From Saksenaea vasiformis B4078 (Eukaryota; Mucoromycota; Mucoromycetes; Mucorales; Saksenaeaceae): 64,000 nucleotides of DNA. Within the stretch, counting starts at the first letter, position 1, and every line of letters begins with the position of its first letter. A program made the position numbers and the translations under genes. The DNA lies in NCBI GenBank assembly GCA_000697055.1, contig JNDT01001676.1, positions 1 through 64,000 on the forward strand, written 5' to 3'. A model generated the notes under the pieces. That model was not told where the DNA came from. It did not search any database and saw only the letters and a program-made list of their open reading frames with translations. Of the stretch, positions 11,510-24,822 are shown in pieces.

Positions 11510-14421
11510 ATACTGCACGTAGATCTGTACATGTAAAATAGACTAAAACAATCTAATCTAACTGTTCAACAAAAGGGATGAAAGTTACCATGTTTTTATC
11601 AAACAGTTTTGAAAAAATAGCGCGTGTTACGAAGCATTTCATATACGGAAGTGAAAGCGGTGGTGGGAACACTGTAAGGGGGTTGTTAATTACCAGCTGT
11701 TTTCGTACGCGATTTGATTATCGTCGACGTTACAGCGCTCTTACAACTTACAAAAATTAGATACAATTGCTATATTGTGCTCAGCCATCTCTCAAAAACT
11801 GTTCTTAAATTTCTTCTGCACCTGACTTCGTTTTTTCATCGCTATTTAGATATATGTTCATTTAATGTGTTCCTTATGCTACTTGAAATAAATTTGCATC
11901 CGTAAAGACGCTAATTTAGCTACCTATGGTGATTAAGTGCAGAATACTGCTCAAAATATGATAAATCTACAATCGCTGAAGGCACAGAAGGCGATGCAGG
12001 CGTACCATGCATCAGAGGGCCTCATGGAGAAGCGAAAATATGAGACACAGGAAAAAACGGCGGGATCGTCGATCCAAGCAACGTTGACGATTGAAGCCGA
12101 TATCCCAGAGCTCAAAAACTAATACGGAAAAATCACTAACACATTGAACAAAGAAGTGGCCCATTCTCCCAACCCAGGGGGACCATGAGCCTAACGTCAC
12201 GATAAATAGCCCCTACTGCTTTCCACCAGTAAATGCAAACGAAGGATGTACGGCTTGTCTTGATTACCGGAGGTTTACATCCTTCCGAACGAGAACACCA
12301 AATCGACGATTCAGCTCAAAGTTCGATCTGATATTCTGGAAAAATTGTCCTGACGAAGAAATTCGTCCATGATATGCTCTGCAATAAATAAAAGTTATCA
12401 CTAATCTGAACGTACTTATAAACGTAAAGCAAAGAATACTAATTATCTGTTGTTGGTAAGCATGAGATAAACAAAAAAAGGGGAATTTCCACATGGCTTG
12501 CCAAAATTGCAAACTGTGGGGAGATGAAGAGGTTATGGTACAACTAAGAAACCTGCTTGAGAAATTACCATAAAGGATGCCATCTATGAAAGGATATCTG
12601 ACATAAACAGGAAAAATTCTGGACGCGCTGTCCTATAGAGCGAAGGACATAATAAATCATTCAGAGGAAGGGCGGGACGCTTAGATCATCACGAACCGTT
12701 CGTATTACGAAACCATTACTGGCAAAAAAATTGTTTTGAATTGCCTGTTGCAGGTATATGATCACATAACGATATCACACAAGCTAATTTAACAAATGAA
12801 AGGACAAGATAAAGAGTGCGATCTGTGGAGAAGAACGCAAGGGCAGGGATATGGGATTTGTCGCTCGACCTGAGACTTATGGGCAATAGAGAAACTATGC
12901 ACATTAAGTAAAAGTACTATGAGCGAAATGCAAATCACCGCTTATCATCGGTCTCAAGGATTAAGAGAAGGCGTGCTATGCGCCATTCAGCAATGCTGTG
13001 AAACCGTTGAATGCAGCCACACGCATACGGTTAAATAATTTGCCTTCCTCGGTTTTCATGTTTGCTGCCAATTAAATTACCGCCTTGCGATCCTTTCTTT
13101 CGTTAATCAGTGTCGCGCAACGATTTCGCAGCTTGGACGACATAATTATCGGGTTAGAATGTCCCGATCGGTGGCAAGGATGTACTGAATGCCATGTCGG
13201 CTGAGTCTTCCCCTCGGAGCTCCCATTTCTTTTCATTTTTAAGCCGATGCGACTTTTATGGCTTTGCAAGCGCAAGGTGCGCTCTTGGAACCCGAGATTT
13301 CTGGTTTTTGGGACAGTGGAACCTAAATTTCTGAAAACACGGCCTCGACGTACGAAGGTGACGACCCAAAAAGTTCCAAAACGCGACTTATGGTCACTGG
13401 GTAATGTGCCTTAAATACCAGAGGAGAAGAAGTTGTACAAAAATGCAACAATGAAAGAGCTGGTAAACAAACTGCAGTGTTTGTGACACAGTACCACTCG
13501 TATCTACACAAGGGTGATACAAATGAATTGGCTATCGACTATATATATGTTTATATGTATATAATACACTCCCTTCATCATCAGCCGAGCAAGTTGAGCA
13601 GCCACCTCTTCACTCCAACAGGAGATTGCAGGTTCATTTCTTGTAGCATAAAGTTAGATCTTTTCAAAAATTTCATTCGGTGATACGGCGGACATTCGAT
13701 AGAAGCACTTGTTATTGTTCTCCAGCAGTCGGAAAATTATTCATAGGCGACGGCGGTGCTGCATGACAACCTTTTTTATTTCCTTCATTTGTCGTAGCTT
13801 GCATGTGAGGCGTATTTGTTTAGTTAACGCTCTGTAGCATCGACCTGCATCCTATAACAGTTAAACGATGATGTTGATATAAATTAGAATTGTACCTATA
13901 TATTGGTAATATAACATCGATGAGAATAAAAGAGAGAAACAGATGAACAGAGAGCATCGACCTTCAACCCCTTTTCCCCCCTTTTTTTCCCCGCAATTTC
14001 CGCCAGAAATTCGGTAAAGCAGAAATATAGTTTTGAGGGGTGTAGCATTGGAAGAAGTTGAGGACACGTTTTATTTTGATTTATGCATCGAAAAGCAGTT
14101 GCCTTCTGACCTAAATCGTGAATATAGAAACGAGTTGACAGGAAGAAAAAAGAACGTCATCGTACTACCATGCGCTTAGAAATTGTCAATGAGGCATGTG
14201 AAACAGGTACAATTTCCCTCTTTCCATTTACGACGGCAATAAGCTCTCTTCTTTTTCTTTCTCTAATCTTTTTTTTTGTCTTTTATGATCGACAGAGATC
14301 ATCCCTCTTCACTTTCTCCGTGGTCAAAGACCATGGCAAAGTTTGATCATGAAAATAGCAGTACAAGGTCAAAGAAAAAGAAGAAGAAGAAGAAATATAC
14401 CTTATATTTAAGCTTACACGT
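11510..14421. other. Long intergenic stretch
   Basis: No supported gene in 2.9 kb. A 61-codon GTG-initiated frame at 11937-12122 (plus) has plausible composition but no ATG and no family. At 13543-13564 there is a short TATA-rich run, and 14376-14395 is an AAG/AGA run. The final ~200 bases before 14422 are pyrimidine-rich, probably the promoter and leader of the RasGEF gene. Confidence 0.3.
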
Positions 14422-17400
14422 ATGCTATCACTACTCTATAGATCGTCGCCCGAAATGAGACCAAGCGATCAGTTTCAAAAGGCTACCGATCTAACAACAC
14501 ATATACCATTACCCCAGGAAACCGCCATTCCTGCACCATCACGTAAACGCAACAATTCCCTGATTCCCCTGGATCTTATGAATGACAACAGCGAGGGTGG
14601 ACGAGAGCGCGCCGCACTGGCAACAGTATTTGGTGTCCGCGAATACACCGAGTCAAAGATATTTTGGGCTGCTGGTTCAGGATCCCGTCAGGATGACGAC
14701 GACGATGAAGAAGACGGTTTTGTTGCCATTACAGGTCGCTCCATTGTCAGTAGCCCATTGGCATCGCCACAGATGGAGAACGATCAGCAGTCGATCACCT
14801 CACTCGTTAACGCCCTCGACCATGTAGGGGCTACAAGTGAGTCTCTAGGACTTGCAGTAAAACAGAATTTTATGCGACAGACACCATCGATTAATTACAC
14901 GTTGCCCGCCATCCCTGTTGTAAGCAAGTTTACGGAGGAAGAATTAAGTATTCCCATCAACAGGGAAGAAACAAAATTATCACCGCCACCTCTGCACCGC
15001 GCGTACTCCAATAACTCCTTTGTTCTGTCCCCCCTATCTGTGGAACAGCAAAAGAAGCAACAAAAAAAGAAAGAACACGCCCGATCATCTCAGGAGATCG
15101 CACCACCACTCATCTTTATTGGGTACCCGCCAGAGATCTTCGATCTTCTCCGATCCGATAATGACAACCGTATCATTGTTTGGGGACTCGATCCTCAAGC
15201 GTTATCGGCATCTATGGGGACAACTTCCTATGAACAACCAATACCCACACCCTCCGCGACACCTGTTCGAGGATTTTCATCCAATACCACTAGTACCACG
15301 GCTACCATCTCGTCTGTGGAAAAAAAGAGATCCCGATTCGGATCACGTTTGTCAGCCCAGTTACTACCCCTCAAAAAAAGCTACTTAAATCTCAAGGGCA
15401 AACCCCATTCCGTTACACCGTCGGGAGAGGGTTGCGAAGACACGGAGTTCAAGGGGTCCCTCTTACTGCGAAAGGCATTTAAACGCAGGAGCCACAATGA
15501 GAAGCAAAATCCAGTGCAGCCTCCTCCTGCAGAGATTCCCAAGGTCATCGAGGCAGCGACGGTTGAAAAACTTGTCGAAAAGCTCACGAGCACATTAGGT
15601 GAGTCTTATTATTATTATTGGACAATGTCGAATAAAAAAGAAACTGATTTATTGGCTGTGAAGATTATACCTTTATGACCGACTTCTTTTTGACTTATCG
15701 AACGTTTATATCCCCTACACAACTATGCAAATTGCTTATTCTACGATTCCAATGGGCTTTGGGAAATGATGAAGAAGATCGCCGCGTGGTGAGGATACGG
15801 TAAATTGCATTAACTAAAAAAGGGAAAAAATATTCACGATAAGACCCTCTAGAACATTTGTCGTTGTCCGCCATTGGTTACTCAATTATTTTGTTCATGA
15901 TTTCATACCGAGTCGTGAATTACGTTTTGTCTTGACATCCTTCTTAAACGACCTACCGTACCACCCCCTCGTGAAACAATCGCCGCGGGATCAACGTATC
16001 GTTAAAACTTTAAAGCGCGTCGTACGGCGTCTTAAAAAGGTGTATTACCGAGGGTCCGCGTCAGAACAGCGGGTACAGGTCATCCCACCTCCACCACCTA
16101 CATCAGACCAGGAGAAGGTCGAGGAAATGGTGCGTGCCAAACTCTCGCAAAGTGCGATTCGGAGAAAAACCAACTTTGTCGATGGCGTTGATGTGGGTGA
16201 CCGTCACCATGGTAATATGGCGGTACAAGATGCCCGGGTTGCACCCGTCGTTGTCATTGGAAGCGTGCGCAATGCTAAACCGGCTAGCCCCGATATTGAC
16301 GGTTACCCAAGTACAGATGTACGATCGCTATCCCAACCTTCCATTGCACGTTACGTTACCATGGGACGTGAGACACGAAAAGCCAACGTAGACGCGATCA
16401 AAGCTTCTTATCTGCATCGCATGGAACAACAAAAACGTTATAATGCTCAAGAAGAACCTATGCCGGAGGATGCTGCTGCACCAACAGGCAGTGCAAGGTC
16501 GAGTGTGACGGACGATTCATTGGAGAGCACTTTGACTCCAGGTACAACCGATCCAGAACCCAATGACGACCGAGGCGATGACTTTGAAGAGGAGGAAGAA
16601 GAGGAGGAAGAGCAGTCTGTTTTATCAGGCGATGTCTCAAACGATCCTATCATGGCAAAATTAGAGGAACGCTCGCGCCGTGAAGAAGAAGATGAACGCC
16701 AACGCGCAGCTTTTTTTTCGGCTGCACTACCTGATATTCAAGCCGCGCCATCACCACCTCCGTCCGTTGCCGCATCCGGTGGCCCAGAAAAGGAAGAAGA
16801 TATCATCCCGACGGCAAACACAGCATCCGTCCCGTCGGAACATCCGACAACAATGACTACAGTGAACGATAGCCGTGCCACACGTCGAGAACTAGCTACA
16901 GAGGAGCAAGAGACCCACAGCGTTGGTTGGCCACCAGAGGGTCTAGCAAAGAATTTGTCAAAGAAGAGCATTGAACGAAGAAAGAGCGAAAAGAATTTAC
17001 AAGAGACAACAAAGGATGAAGGGAAAAATGTACCACCGCTTCCTTTGGTGGAAAACCAAAACCGACAGGAAGCCTTTGCTGGCTCTTTTGAAGCATTGCC
17101 ATACGAGCGAACGAAATCGCCTGCACCACCATCACCACCTCCACAGCCCGCAGCGACAAAGAGTCACCCTGTACGGAGTCCAAGTGGTGGTTCTTCTTCC
17201 AAACGTAGTTTGACCAAATCATTTGCCCATATGTTTAAACAAGCGCAAGGCCAGCCTCCCAAGGATGCATGTCTCACCCCTCCCAACCGTTCGTATTCCG
17301 AACCGAATGTGGTTATCCACAGCGGCGGAGGTGTTCAGGCCGACACGCCCCCACCGCCTCCTCCTCCACCTATTCAAGGACGGATAGTGAGTCGTATTGC

Positions 17401-18931
17401 CGAAGAACTTCGAAATGAAGGTGGCCAGCCGACGCCATGTGATTGCCGCCAATGCACGGGCCGTGCAGACGCTCCTCTGGATTGTCGACGGTTGAGTGCA
17501 TTGCTTCATGGCAATGATATCGAAAGACGCCGTAGTCTTGAACTCCGTCGTCGTCGTGGTGCAAGTGTCGACCGTGGTCAGCCGTTACACCAAGATGCCC
17601 CGGAGGGTGCTAAACAGAATGGCATGGTTTTTTTAACCCCACCGAAACATGTGGCAACAACGCGAACCGTCCTCTCCGAGAACGATGCCGATCTCCGCGG
17701 GCATTCGCACCGACTCCATCCAACGCCGGCACCTTCGATGGTTTCAGGGGCCACGTCGCGGGTGATAGAGAACGAACGTTCATCATTGCAACGTAACTCC
17801 GTACCATCGGCTTTTCCAGATACCCCTTACCGTCGTACGTTCATTTTATCCTATCGAACGGAGGTGATGGCGCAACAGTTCTGTCTGATTGAACGGAACG
17901 TGCTCGTCGATATTGACTGGGAAGAAATGGTTCATTGCCGATGGACCAAGATGGCGGCCAAACGCGAAGACGAGGAAGATGAGGACGAAGACTCACGTCT
18001 TGCTCAACAACAACAGAACGAGTATCTGGTGCATGGCGCGAATGATGATGATATGTACTATACAAGGCGAACACGACAGTTGCAGTTGGCTCGACGGGAT
18101 CGCGAAGGCGGTGTAGAACAAGTAATCAAACGATTCAATGCCGTGTGTCAATGGGTAGCCAGTGAAATTGTGCGGACACGACAGCTGGACGAACGCGTCA
18201 AGGTGGTTGAAAAATTCATTCGTCTAGCACAGGTAAGAAGAAAAAAAAAAGGAGCAGGCAAAAATGTGTATATATATATATCTTACTCAGGCGTTATATA
18301 TTGATCTATTTTTTCGTTGTAGAAATGTAAAATGTTCAGTAACTTTGCAACCCTTGTCCAAATCCTTCTTGGTCTCCAGTCACCTTCGGTTTCCCGTCTT
18401 CGTAGGACATGGTCGCGTGTGGGTGCAGCCGAGATGCGAACGCTAGGGCAACTGTCCGCGTTCACTTCGCCAATGAAGAACTGGAAACATATTCGAGACA
18501 ACATGACAGTGGTTGCGGAGGAATACGGCATGTCACCTACAGAAGTCCAGATCGAAATGCCTGGAACCAATCCTAAGATTAGCAAAACCAAGATCAAACT
18601 ACCTTTTGGAGGCTGCATTCCTTTTCTCGGCATTTATCTCTCTGACCTGGTCTTCAACTCGGAACTACCCTCCTATCTGGAACCTAACCATGATTACCAT
18701 CGCATTTACGAAGCCAATACCCCCAAAGTCTCACCCGTGCTCAAACAACCGCTGGTGAATTTTCGAAAACACCGTATCATTGCCACCGTCATCAAACGCG
18801 TCCTGACCTTTCAGAACTTGGCGCGACGATACGCTTTTGAGCCCGACGAGACGATGTATGAACATTGCCTCCAACTCGATGCTTTAGACCACGATACCAT
18901 CCGGCGTCTCAGCCACGAAATTGAACCTTGA
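14422..18931 (+). CDS. LTE1: Large Ras-type guanine nucleotide exchange factor, Lte1-like
   Basis: Four exons (14422-15598, 15664-15799, 15853-18232, 18323-18931) give 1433 residues. The RasGEF N-terminal domain spans about residues 390-470, with DYTFMTDFFLTYRTF across the first intron, then RHWLLNYFVHDFIPSRELR. The catalytic RasGEF (CDC25-type) domain is C-terminal, starting near VMAQQFCLIERNVLVDIDW. It continues through FNAVCQWVASEIV and KCKMFSNFATLVQILLGLQS to GGCIPFLGIYLSDLVF. Between them lie ~650 low-complexity residues: acidic runs, poly-Pro and many Ser/Arg phosphosite-like stretches. The two ends separated by a long disordered middle, and the total size, match yeast Lte1 (mitotic exit, Tem1 control). 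A downstream ATG at 14455 is also possible. A 25-residue acidic loop also interrupts the catalytic domain. Confidence 0.82.
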
Positions 18932-20717
18932 TGGTTCCCAGAGCCTATTTCTATCTCTCTCTCTCTCTATCTTTCTTTCTTTTTTTTTGTATCATATACC
19001 TTAGCTGTTTCTTTTTTTACCATTTATCACACAAACATAGTACTTATTACCTTTTTCGACTTCAGCTTATGTTTGTTTGTTTGCATATGATTGGCATTGC
19101 CGCCGACTCGCAAGTTTCCGACTCCTTGGAGAGAAAACGAGAATCCCTTTCGGCTTTTTATTGGCTGAACGCCCTCAATGAAACGTTTTCAGAGTCTTCG
19201 TAGATTGCTGACCCATACAGAGAGGATCGTTATAGAATGAGGAACGTTATGACTTAATCAGTCCTCACAAAACAGATACATCCTAGACATACAACAACAG
19301 TGAGGACTTTATTTAGCAAAAAAAAAAAAAAAAAAGAAAAGGAGAACCAATGCCTAACTTGTCAAGTTTTTGTGTACTCGTCGTCGATCAAATTGGAGGG
19401 GGGATGGAGTTAGTATACATCCTACCAGTTACAACGCCCAGAGATCTTTCAGGTTGTTCCTTGCTTCATTCCAGCAAAAGTAATACGTAGATGTGGTGCT
19501 AAATTCTCTCTCATTCAATGCTCTCTTGTGGTCGTATTCATAAATAAAGCCAGAGATGATGGTCACTCCCATGTATATTGCTAAGTATTCGGCGGTGTAC
19601 CCATCGAAATGAAAGCTGTGTGTGCATCAATCATCAACAGCGTACGTCGGATAATCGATTTATCATTCTGAGGCGTCAGATAGGCAGAAGTAAATGTTCC
19701 TTATGATTACCATCTCTCCTTCTTGTAGGAATTCATTGGAACAGAAGAAAAGAAAAGAGAATTCGGCCGGGTCCCAGTGTCCCGTTTATCAGGAACCGAC
19801 GGATGGCTCCGCTTCAATCTAACAAGGTTTATGCACACACGTCACTGCGCTGGCATAAATAGCGCCACATAGAATAATCTGTTGTGCACAAGAGCTATTG
19901 TTTAAACGTGTGGCGTATGGGTACACGCCACGGTAACAACAGGGATGGTGGTTTTTACACGGATACTATTGCAGCTTGAAAATTTTCATCTATGGCGCAG
20001 GAAGCATGAATGAAATTACTGTAGTATACTCCAAATTTTCTAACAAAGTAAGCTTTCTTGTTGGAATTACTCGTTCCATCGATCAAAAAAAGTCTGAACC
20101 TTACAGAAGAAATCATGGGCTATGCATCATTCATTCTCACTGGTTAGGGTAATTCTGTTCTCTTTTGGTCGGTTACAAGTAGGATGAACTTTGAGACGGG
20201 CATAGCATCTCTCTGGAACTTGTGGAACGGGAAACCAAAACTTTGTCTGAATCGACGACACACAGCAGATCATTTTCAATTTAAAAACAGCAGAAGCAAA
20301 GATAAAACCCATGACTCCCCGGACGTTCATGACACAGAGTGACTAGCGTTCTATCATACAGCAATTTTTGGAAGCCAAATAAAACAGCAATGCAAAAAAA
20401 AAAAAGAAAGGCTCATGTTCTCCTGACACAGGTCCTCATATTGCACTATGGGATGACTCTTAAGTGGATTAACATGCTTTCCTTCCCAAGGTGGACTAGT
20501 CATGGAACAAATGGGTCAAGCAAACTCCTGTGCTGAAAAACAGTGAGATTAATAAAAGAGAGAGAAGAGGAAAAAAAAACGAAATGAACATATAAACAAA
20601 AAAGTACATGTACATCCGAAGAAAAAGAAAAAGAAACAGGAGAAGCGGAGTGTGCGATTTGTTTTTGTGTTTTGTGTGTGTTTTGTGTGTGTTTTGTGTG
20701 TGTTATGTTGTGTTGTG

Positions 20718-20781
<64 letters not shown>

Positions 20782-20871
20782 TTGATTTTTTGTGTGCGTG
20801 TGTGATTGTGTGAACTTTTTTTTTGTTTGCATTTTTATGCGCGCACGCCTTTTGTTGTAGTATGTCTCTAT
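18932..20871. other. Intergenic stretch between RasGEF and Zn2Cys6 genes
   Basis: There is no gene. It begins with pyrimidine-rich 3' sequence (CT and T runs, 18951-19020). A small inverted repeat (TGAGGACT near 19301 against AGTCCTCA near 19260) could form a hairpin. Near the far end lies the TG microsatellite. Both flanking genes end here (convergent), so it should contain both 3' ends. Confidence 0.4.
20719..20780. repeat. (TG)n microsatellite
   Basis: About 31 uninterrupted TG units, preceded by imperfect TGTTT/TGTTG variants from about 20665. It lies in the 3' flank of the Zn2Cys6 gene. Long open frames reading His-Thr through it on the minus strand are artefacts. Confidence 0.95.
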
Positions 20872-23249
20872 TTAGGAACCTTGCGATTGTGTTGAATAAT
20901 CCCATGTTGGATCCTGGCCTGTCAACAGGCCCATCATTGATTGTGCCTGCATTTCGGAGGATGGTGGTTCTGTGAGATAAGGTTCATCCACCATCATTTG
21001 ACAGCTGGTATCGAGGGCAGAGGGTTCCATATAGGAAGACGACAGATTCATACCGGCGGCTGCTAATGGGTTGTGTTGGAGCCCATTTCGAACAGGCATC
21101 GTATGAAATTCAGAAAGTAACGCTGGGTTAGGTGGGCAAGTGCCCGAGACAGTATGGCGGCGATGAGTCGGTTGAGGTATGTTGTGGATATAGGGCATTG
21201 GTGTTCCTAGACCGTTGTGCATGGACGACATGGTATTGTGGGAAAAGAGTGCAGACGACTGTTGTTGTTGTTGTTGTTGTGCAGGGTACATGGTGGAGGA
21301 AGCTAACATTTGGTATGTATCGACCATCTCGTTGGTATCAAAAGGAGAAGGAGAAGAAGAAGAAGGAGGAGGAGGGAAGTAGCCTGTGGCTGGTGTGTAG
21401 TCTGTCATCGGAAGCTGCGACGGTATCCCCGCTCCAAGCATCGGTGCCGCCGAAGGATAGTAAGAATAGGACGATGTATTACTATTACCTCCTACTCCTC
21501 CTCCTCCTCCTCCAACCGCTGCTGTTGGTACTGTTGGGGTGGTTTGGGGCTGTGTTATGTAGCCTAATTGATGCATGCCATCGGGATCTGTGATAGCAGC
21601 ACTTGATCGCATAAGGAAGGATAACGAGACGTTACTATTGACATCCCATGACACGGGTCTTGGTGCAGAGGGTTTCCGTGCAGCGGTTCGTGGAAGTGCC
21701 GTTCCAGCTTTGGCACTGGCTCTCCGTGCCTTCGTTGTCCTGCCAGGTGAGGGTTCAGCTGAGGCGAGGGAAGAGGCGGACGACGGTGGATTGGATGGCG
21801 GAAGATCGGTTGTTTCCAGCTTCAGTCTTGGTAAATCTGCCAGCATCTTGTCAAGCTCCGTTGCAGGTGATCTTTCAATAAGATGTTGAATCAAAAACAT
21901 CGACTTGTCACACAGCTCGTTCGCATTGCTGGATGATGAGCCGTTTGCTTGGAGACCTTTGTACACCGTTACTGCTGCCGAGAGATAATGCACCACCTGT
22001 TGAACACCGCGCATCATATAATACAGACATTCCGTACGGTCTTCGTTAATGAGCAGTTCGGCAATATGCGTGATGGCGGACGCTGCAGAGGAGCATCGTT
22101 CCTGATGAAGTGACGCGTCTGTACCCTGGAAAGCATAGGGACGGTGGAGAAGGATGGTGACAAAATGAAATTCGAGGTACAGGAAGCATGTCAGGTACCG
22201 TTTCTTGCTTTGACCTATGTTGCGTGGTAGCTTGATCACGTTGGTCATCCGCGCCCACGTTTCATCCAAACGGTTCTGCAGCTCTGTCAAGACACGCTGT
22301 TCTGCTTTTGAAGAGGTATCGTTCTGTAGATGGGTATATTTCTGCCGCATAAAGCTGAGTACAGATGCGTGCAGCCGGACCGTCTTGGCCATCCAATGAA
22401 AATGGAGCATCACTTCCTGATCTTCCTTTTGTCCTTCCTCTTGTAACAAAGCAGGAAAATCCGCTGTACATTCGTCCACATAAAAGTTGGACTGTGTTCC
22501 TTGCTCGGTGCTATGCTTCCTCTTTAGCAAAATAATAATAATAATAATAATAACCGCATCGCTCCCTTCTGTTCTTTTTTTTTTGTTTACCTCATCAGTA
22601 TGTCATAGGCATAAACGGCCCAAAAAATCCGTTTTCGCATTTCTAGTTCAATACGGTTTCCCTGTGCTAGACTGGGAAACTTCCGTGGAAGTCCCATATC
22701 CTTGCACATACGTACAATAAGCTGAAAATAAAATCGAGTTCGCCAAAAGAACCCTGTACGACGGGCATGTTCGTTGTACTTGACCATAAGCAACAAAGCT
22801 TGGATGGTTGACAATCGCGGTGCATCTGTATACGTGTCCAACAAACACAAAGCAGACTGGTAATAGCGCCAGCCGGGAGGGGAGCCATTGGGCGCTACGT
22901 CCGGGTTGGCATGCCACCGGGAAGCGACGGCGTAGACTGCATGGAGGAGGAGTGCGCAAGGCCTCTTCTGCAGCTGGTCGTAAAATGTCGGGCGATGAAG
23001 AATAGGAAGATACGGATGGACATGACTGAAATAGGTGTGGATCAAGTCCATGTGGACAGGCACCATATTGTTCGGAACATCAGGCTGACCTGGTTCGAGA
23101 TCCAGTTCATTGAGATCAGAAAGAAAAGGAATACGATCGGTTCTTGCTCGCCAATCTCGCATGTAATGACCTTGACCAATGATACCGACGGAAATACTAT
23201 CAACAGGCCCAATTTCTTTTTCTTTGGTCACATCAAAAAACCCGAACCG

Positions 23250-23282
<33 letters not shown>

Positions 23283-23825
23283 ACTGTCCAAAGACGACGG
23301 GTGCCATGCACAGGAAGAGGCGGAGGAAGGGGAAGAGGAGGAGACGTTTTCAGCCTGTTGACCCAGTGCGGTTTTAGAAAGCGTTGGACTTTCTGTTGCC
23401 GAGACAAGGGATGGACCGTCTGAATCAGAAGACTTGATCTCAATGGCAGACAGCGCACTTTCTAATGCGCGTAGTCGTGGTTCATGTGTTTCCACATACT
23501 GTTTAGGCGTTTCACGTTTCTGGGTGACCTTATCGTAATGACACTCTGCTGAGGATTTTTGACAGCGAGTACAAGGTTTCTTGCCGTCACATTTGACCTA
23601 GTGAAGAAGTTTGCGGAGGAATGAGACTGGGTGGTGAGATTATGCAGCCAAGAAAACCCAGGGGGGAGGAGAAGGAGGAGGAGGAGGAGGATGTACCTTT
23701 CGTCTTCGACAGGCGTCACAAGCTCTGGTTGCTTTATTTCGCTTATTCAAATCACTAATACTAGATTGCCTTCTTCGCAATGATAATCTTGATTTCATGG
23801 GCGGTGGTGATGACCTGTCTTCCAT
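20872..23825 (-). CDS. Zn(II)2Cys6 transcription factor with fungal-specific regulatory domain
   Basis: Four exons on the minus strand (23825-23697, 23597-23285, 23221-22591, 22519-20872) give 906 residues. The binuclear zinc cluster is split by the first intron: CDACRRRK, then VKCDGKKPCTRCQKSSAEC, so all six Cys are present. A spacer of ~90 residues follows. Then comes the fungal-specific TF domain (about residues 190-420) with HVHPYLPILHRPTFYDQL, a classic motif, and RKRIFWAVYAYDILM. The C-terminal ~300 residues are Ser/Pro/Gln/Gly-rich, with a poly-Gln run, as in activation regions. Intron 2 contains a 29-base T run (plus strand) and uses an AAAG acceptor, so that junction is the least certain (two AAG sites fit). 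The target genes are unknown, and no metabolic cluster surrounds it. Confidence 0.85.
23250..23278. repeat. 29-base T homopolymer inside an intron
   Basis: An uninterrupted T run on the plus strand (poly-A in transcript sense), inside intron 2 of the Zn2Cys6 gene. It is a likely site of length variation or assembly error. Confidence 0.9.
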
Positions 23826-24822
23826 GGTGCCATTCCCTCTCAAATAAAAAAAGAAAAAGAAAAATCGAAGCGGCGAAAAGATCGAAAATTGGAAAAGCGC
23901 CGATACTGTTTTTGTGCGTGTGAGAGAGAGTGAGAGAGAAGAAAAGGCGAGTGACGAATGATCAATTTTCTGAGTTGTAATCAAAGCTGCGTACACTTGT
24001 GTAAGAAAAGGATGATAGAAGCCCCGCCACTCAGTGTCCCACTACAACTACTAATCACACTAAATTGATTTATAATAGGTAGATGCACACCATACAGTTA
24101 ACATTTTCTCGATGAAACACATCTTCTCCTTACAAATATGTATGCTTTATTAAAAAATAGAAAAGGGAAGGGGGGAAGGTGGCAGTCTCGGTACTTTTTC
24201 CTAAGAGAAACAGAGAAGCATGGTTATTCATAACCTGCTAGTTGACAAAGAATGCACAAAACGGCGATTGTAGACTATCTGAGTTGGATGGGATTCAAGT
24301 CAACTGGGTTGCAGGTAGCCAAAACCTGCCTACGAGAGGTTAAGAGCAAGAAGAACAACTTTTACGTTCATGAAGGAGCCAAGAAAAGAATGGATGCGTG
24401 GATTACCCAATATGTTTACCCTGATAGGCAATGCCCTGAAATCACGGCATCTATGCCGCGCCACCATGAGAGCTTGTAGCACGGGAAGGAGGTCTTTGGT
24501 TTTGTCTAGCGTCCGGCTGTAGCAACGCTCCAAAGGTCTCGATGCGATTACACTATGCAAATTATCTACTTGTGGAAAGATAAACGATGCTGATTGTGTG
24601 TCAACATTGCAACGAACAGTGCCGAAGAAATAAGGACAAGCTATTCCTCGGCGCAAAAAAGCTCATTCTTTTTGTTCTCAAGCTTGGAAACCACTTGGCA
24701 CTTAAGGCCTAAGGATCGGCAAATAGTATCACGGGCCGAGATTACCCCTTAACCACTTTGATGTTTCTGACATACATTGGTAGACTCTATCATTCTTGCT
24801 TTAAAAAAAATGTACACATGCT
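23826..24822. other. Intergenic stretch upstream of the Zn2Cys6 gene
   Basis: It should contain the promoter of the minus-strand Zn2Cys6 gene and the 3' flank of MAK11. A 75-codon ATG-started frame lies at 24252-24479 (plus). Its product is basic (AKKRMDAWITQYV) with no recognised family. I would not call it a gene without transcript evidence. Confidence 0.35.

Noticed and set aside
20500..20905. Long His-Thr open frames on the minus strand
   Set aside because: They are translations of the TG microsatellite.
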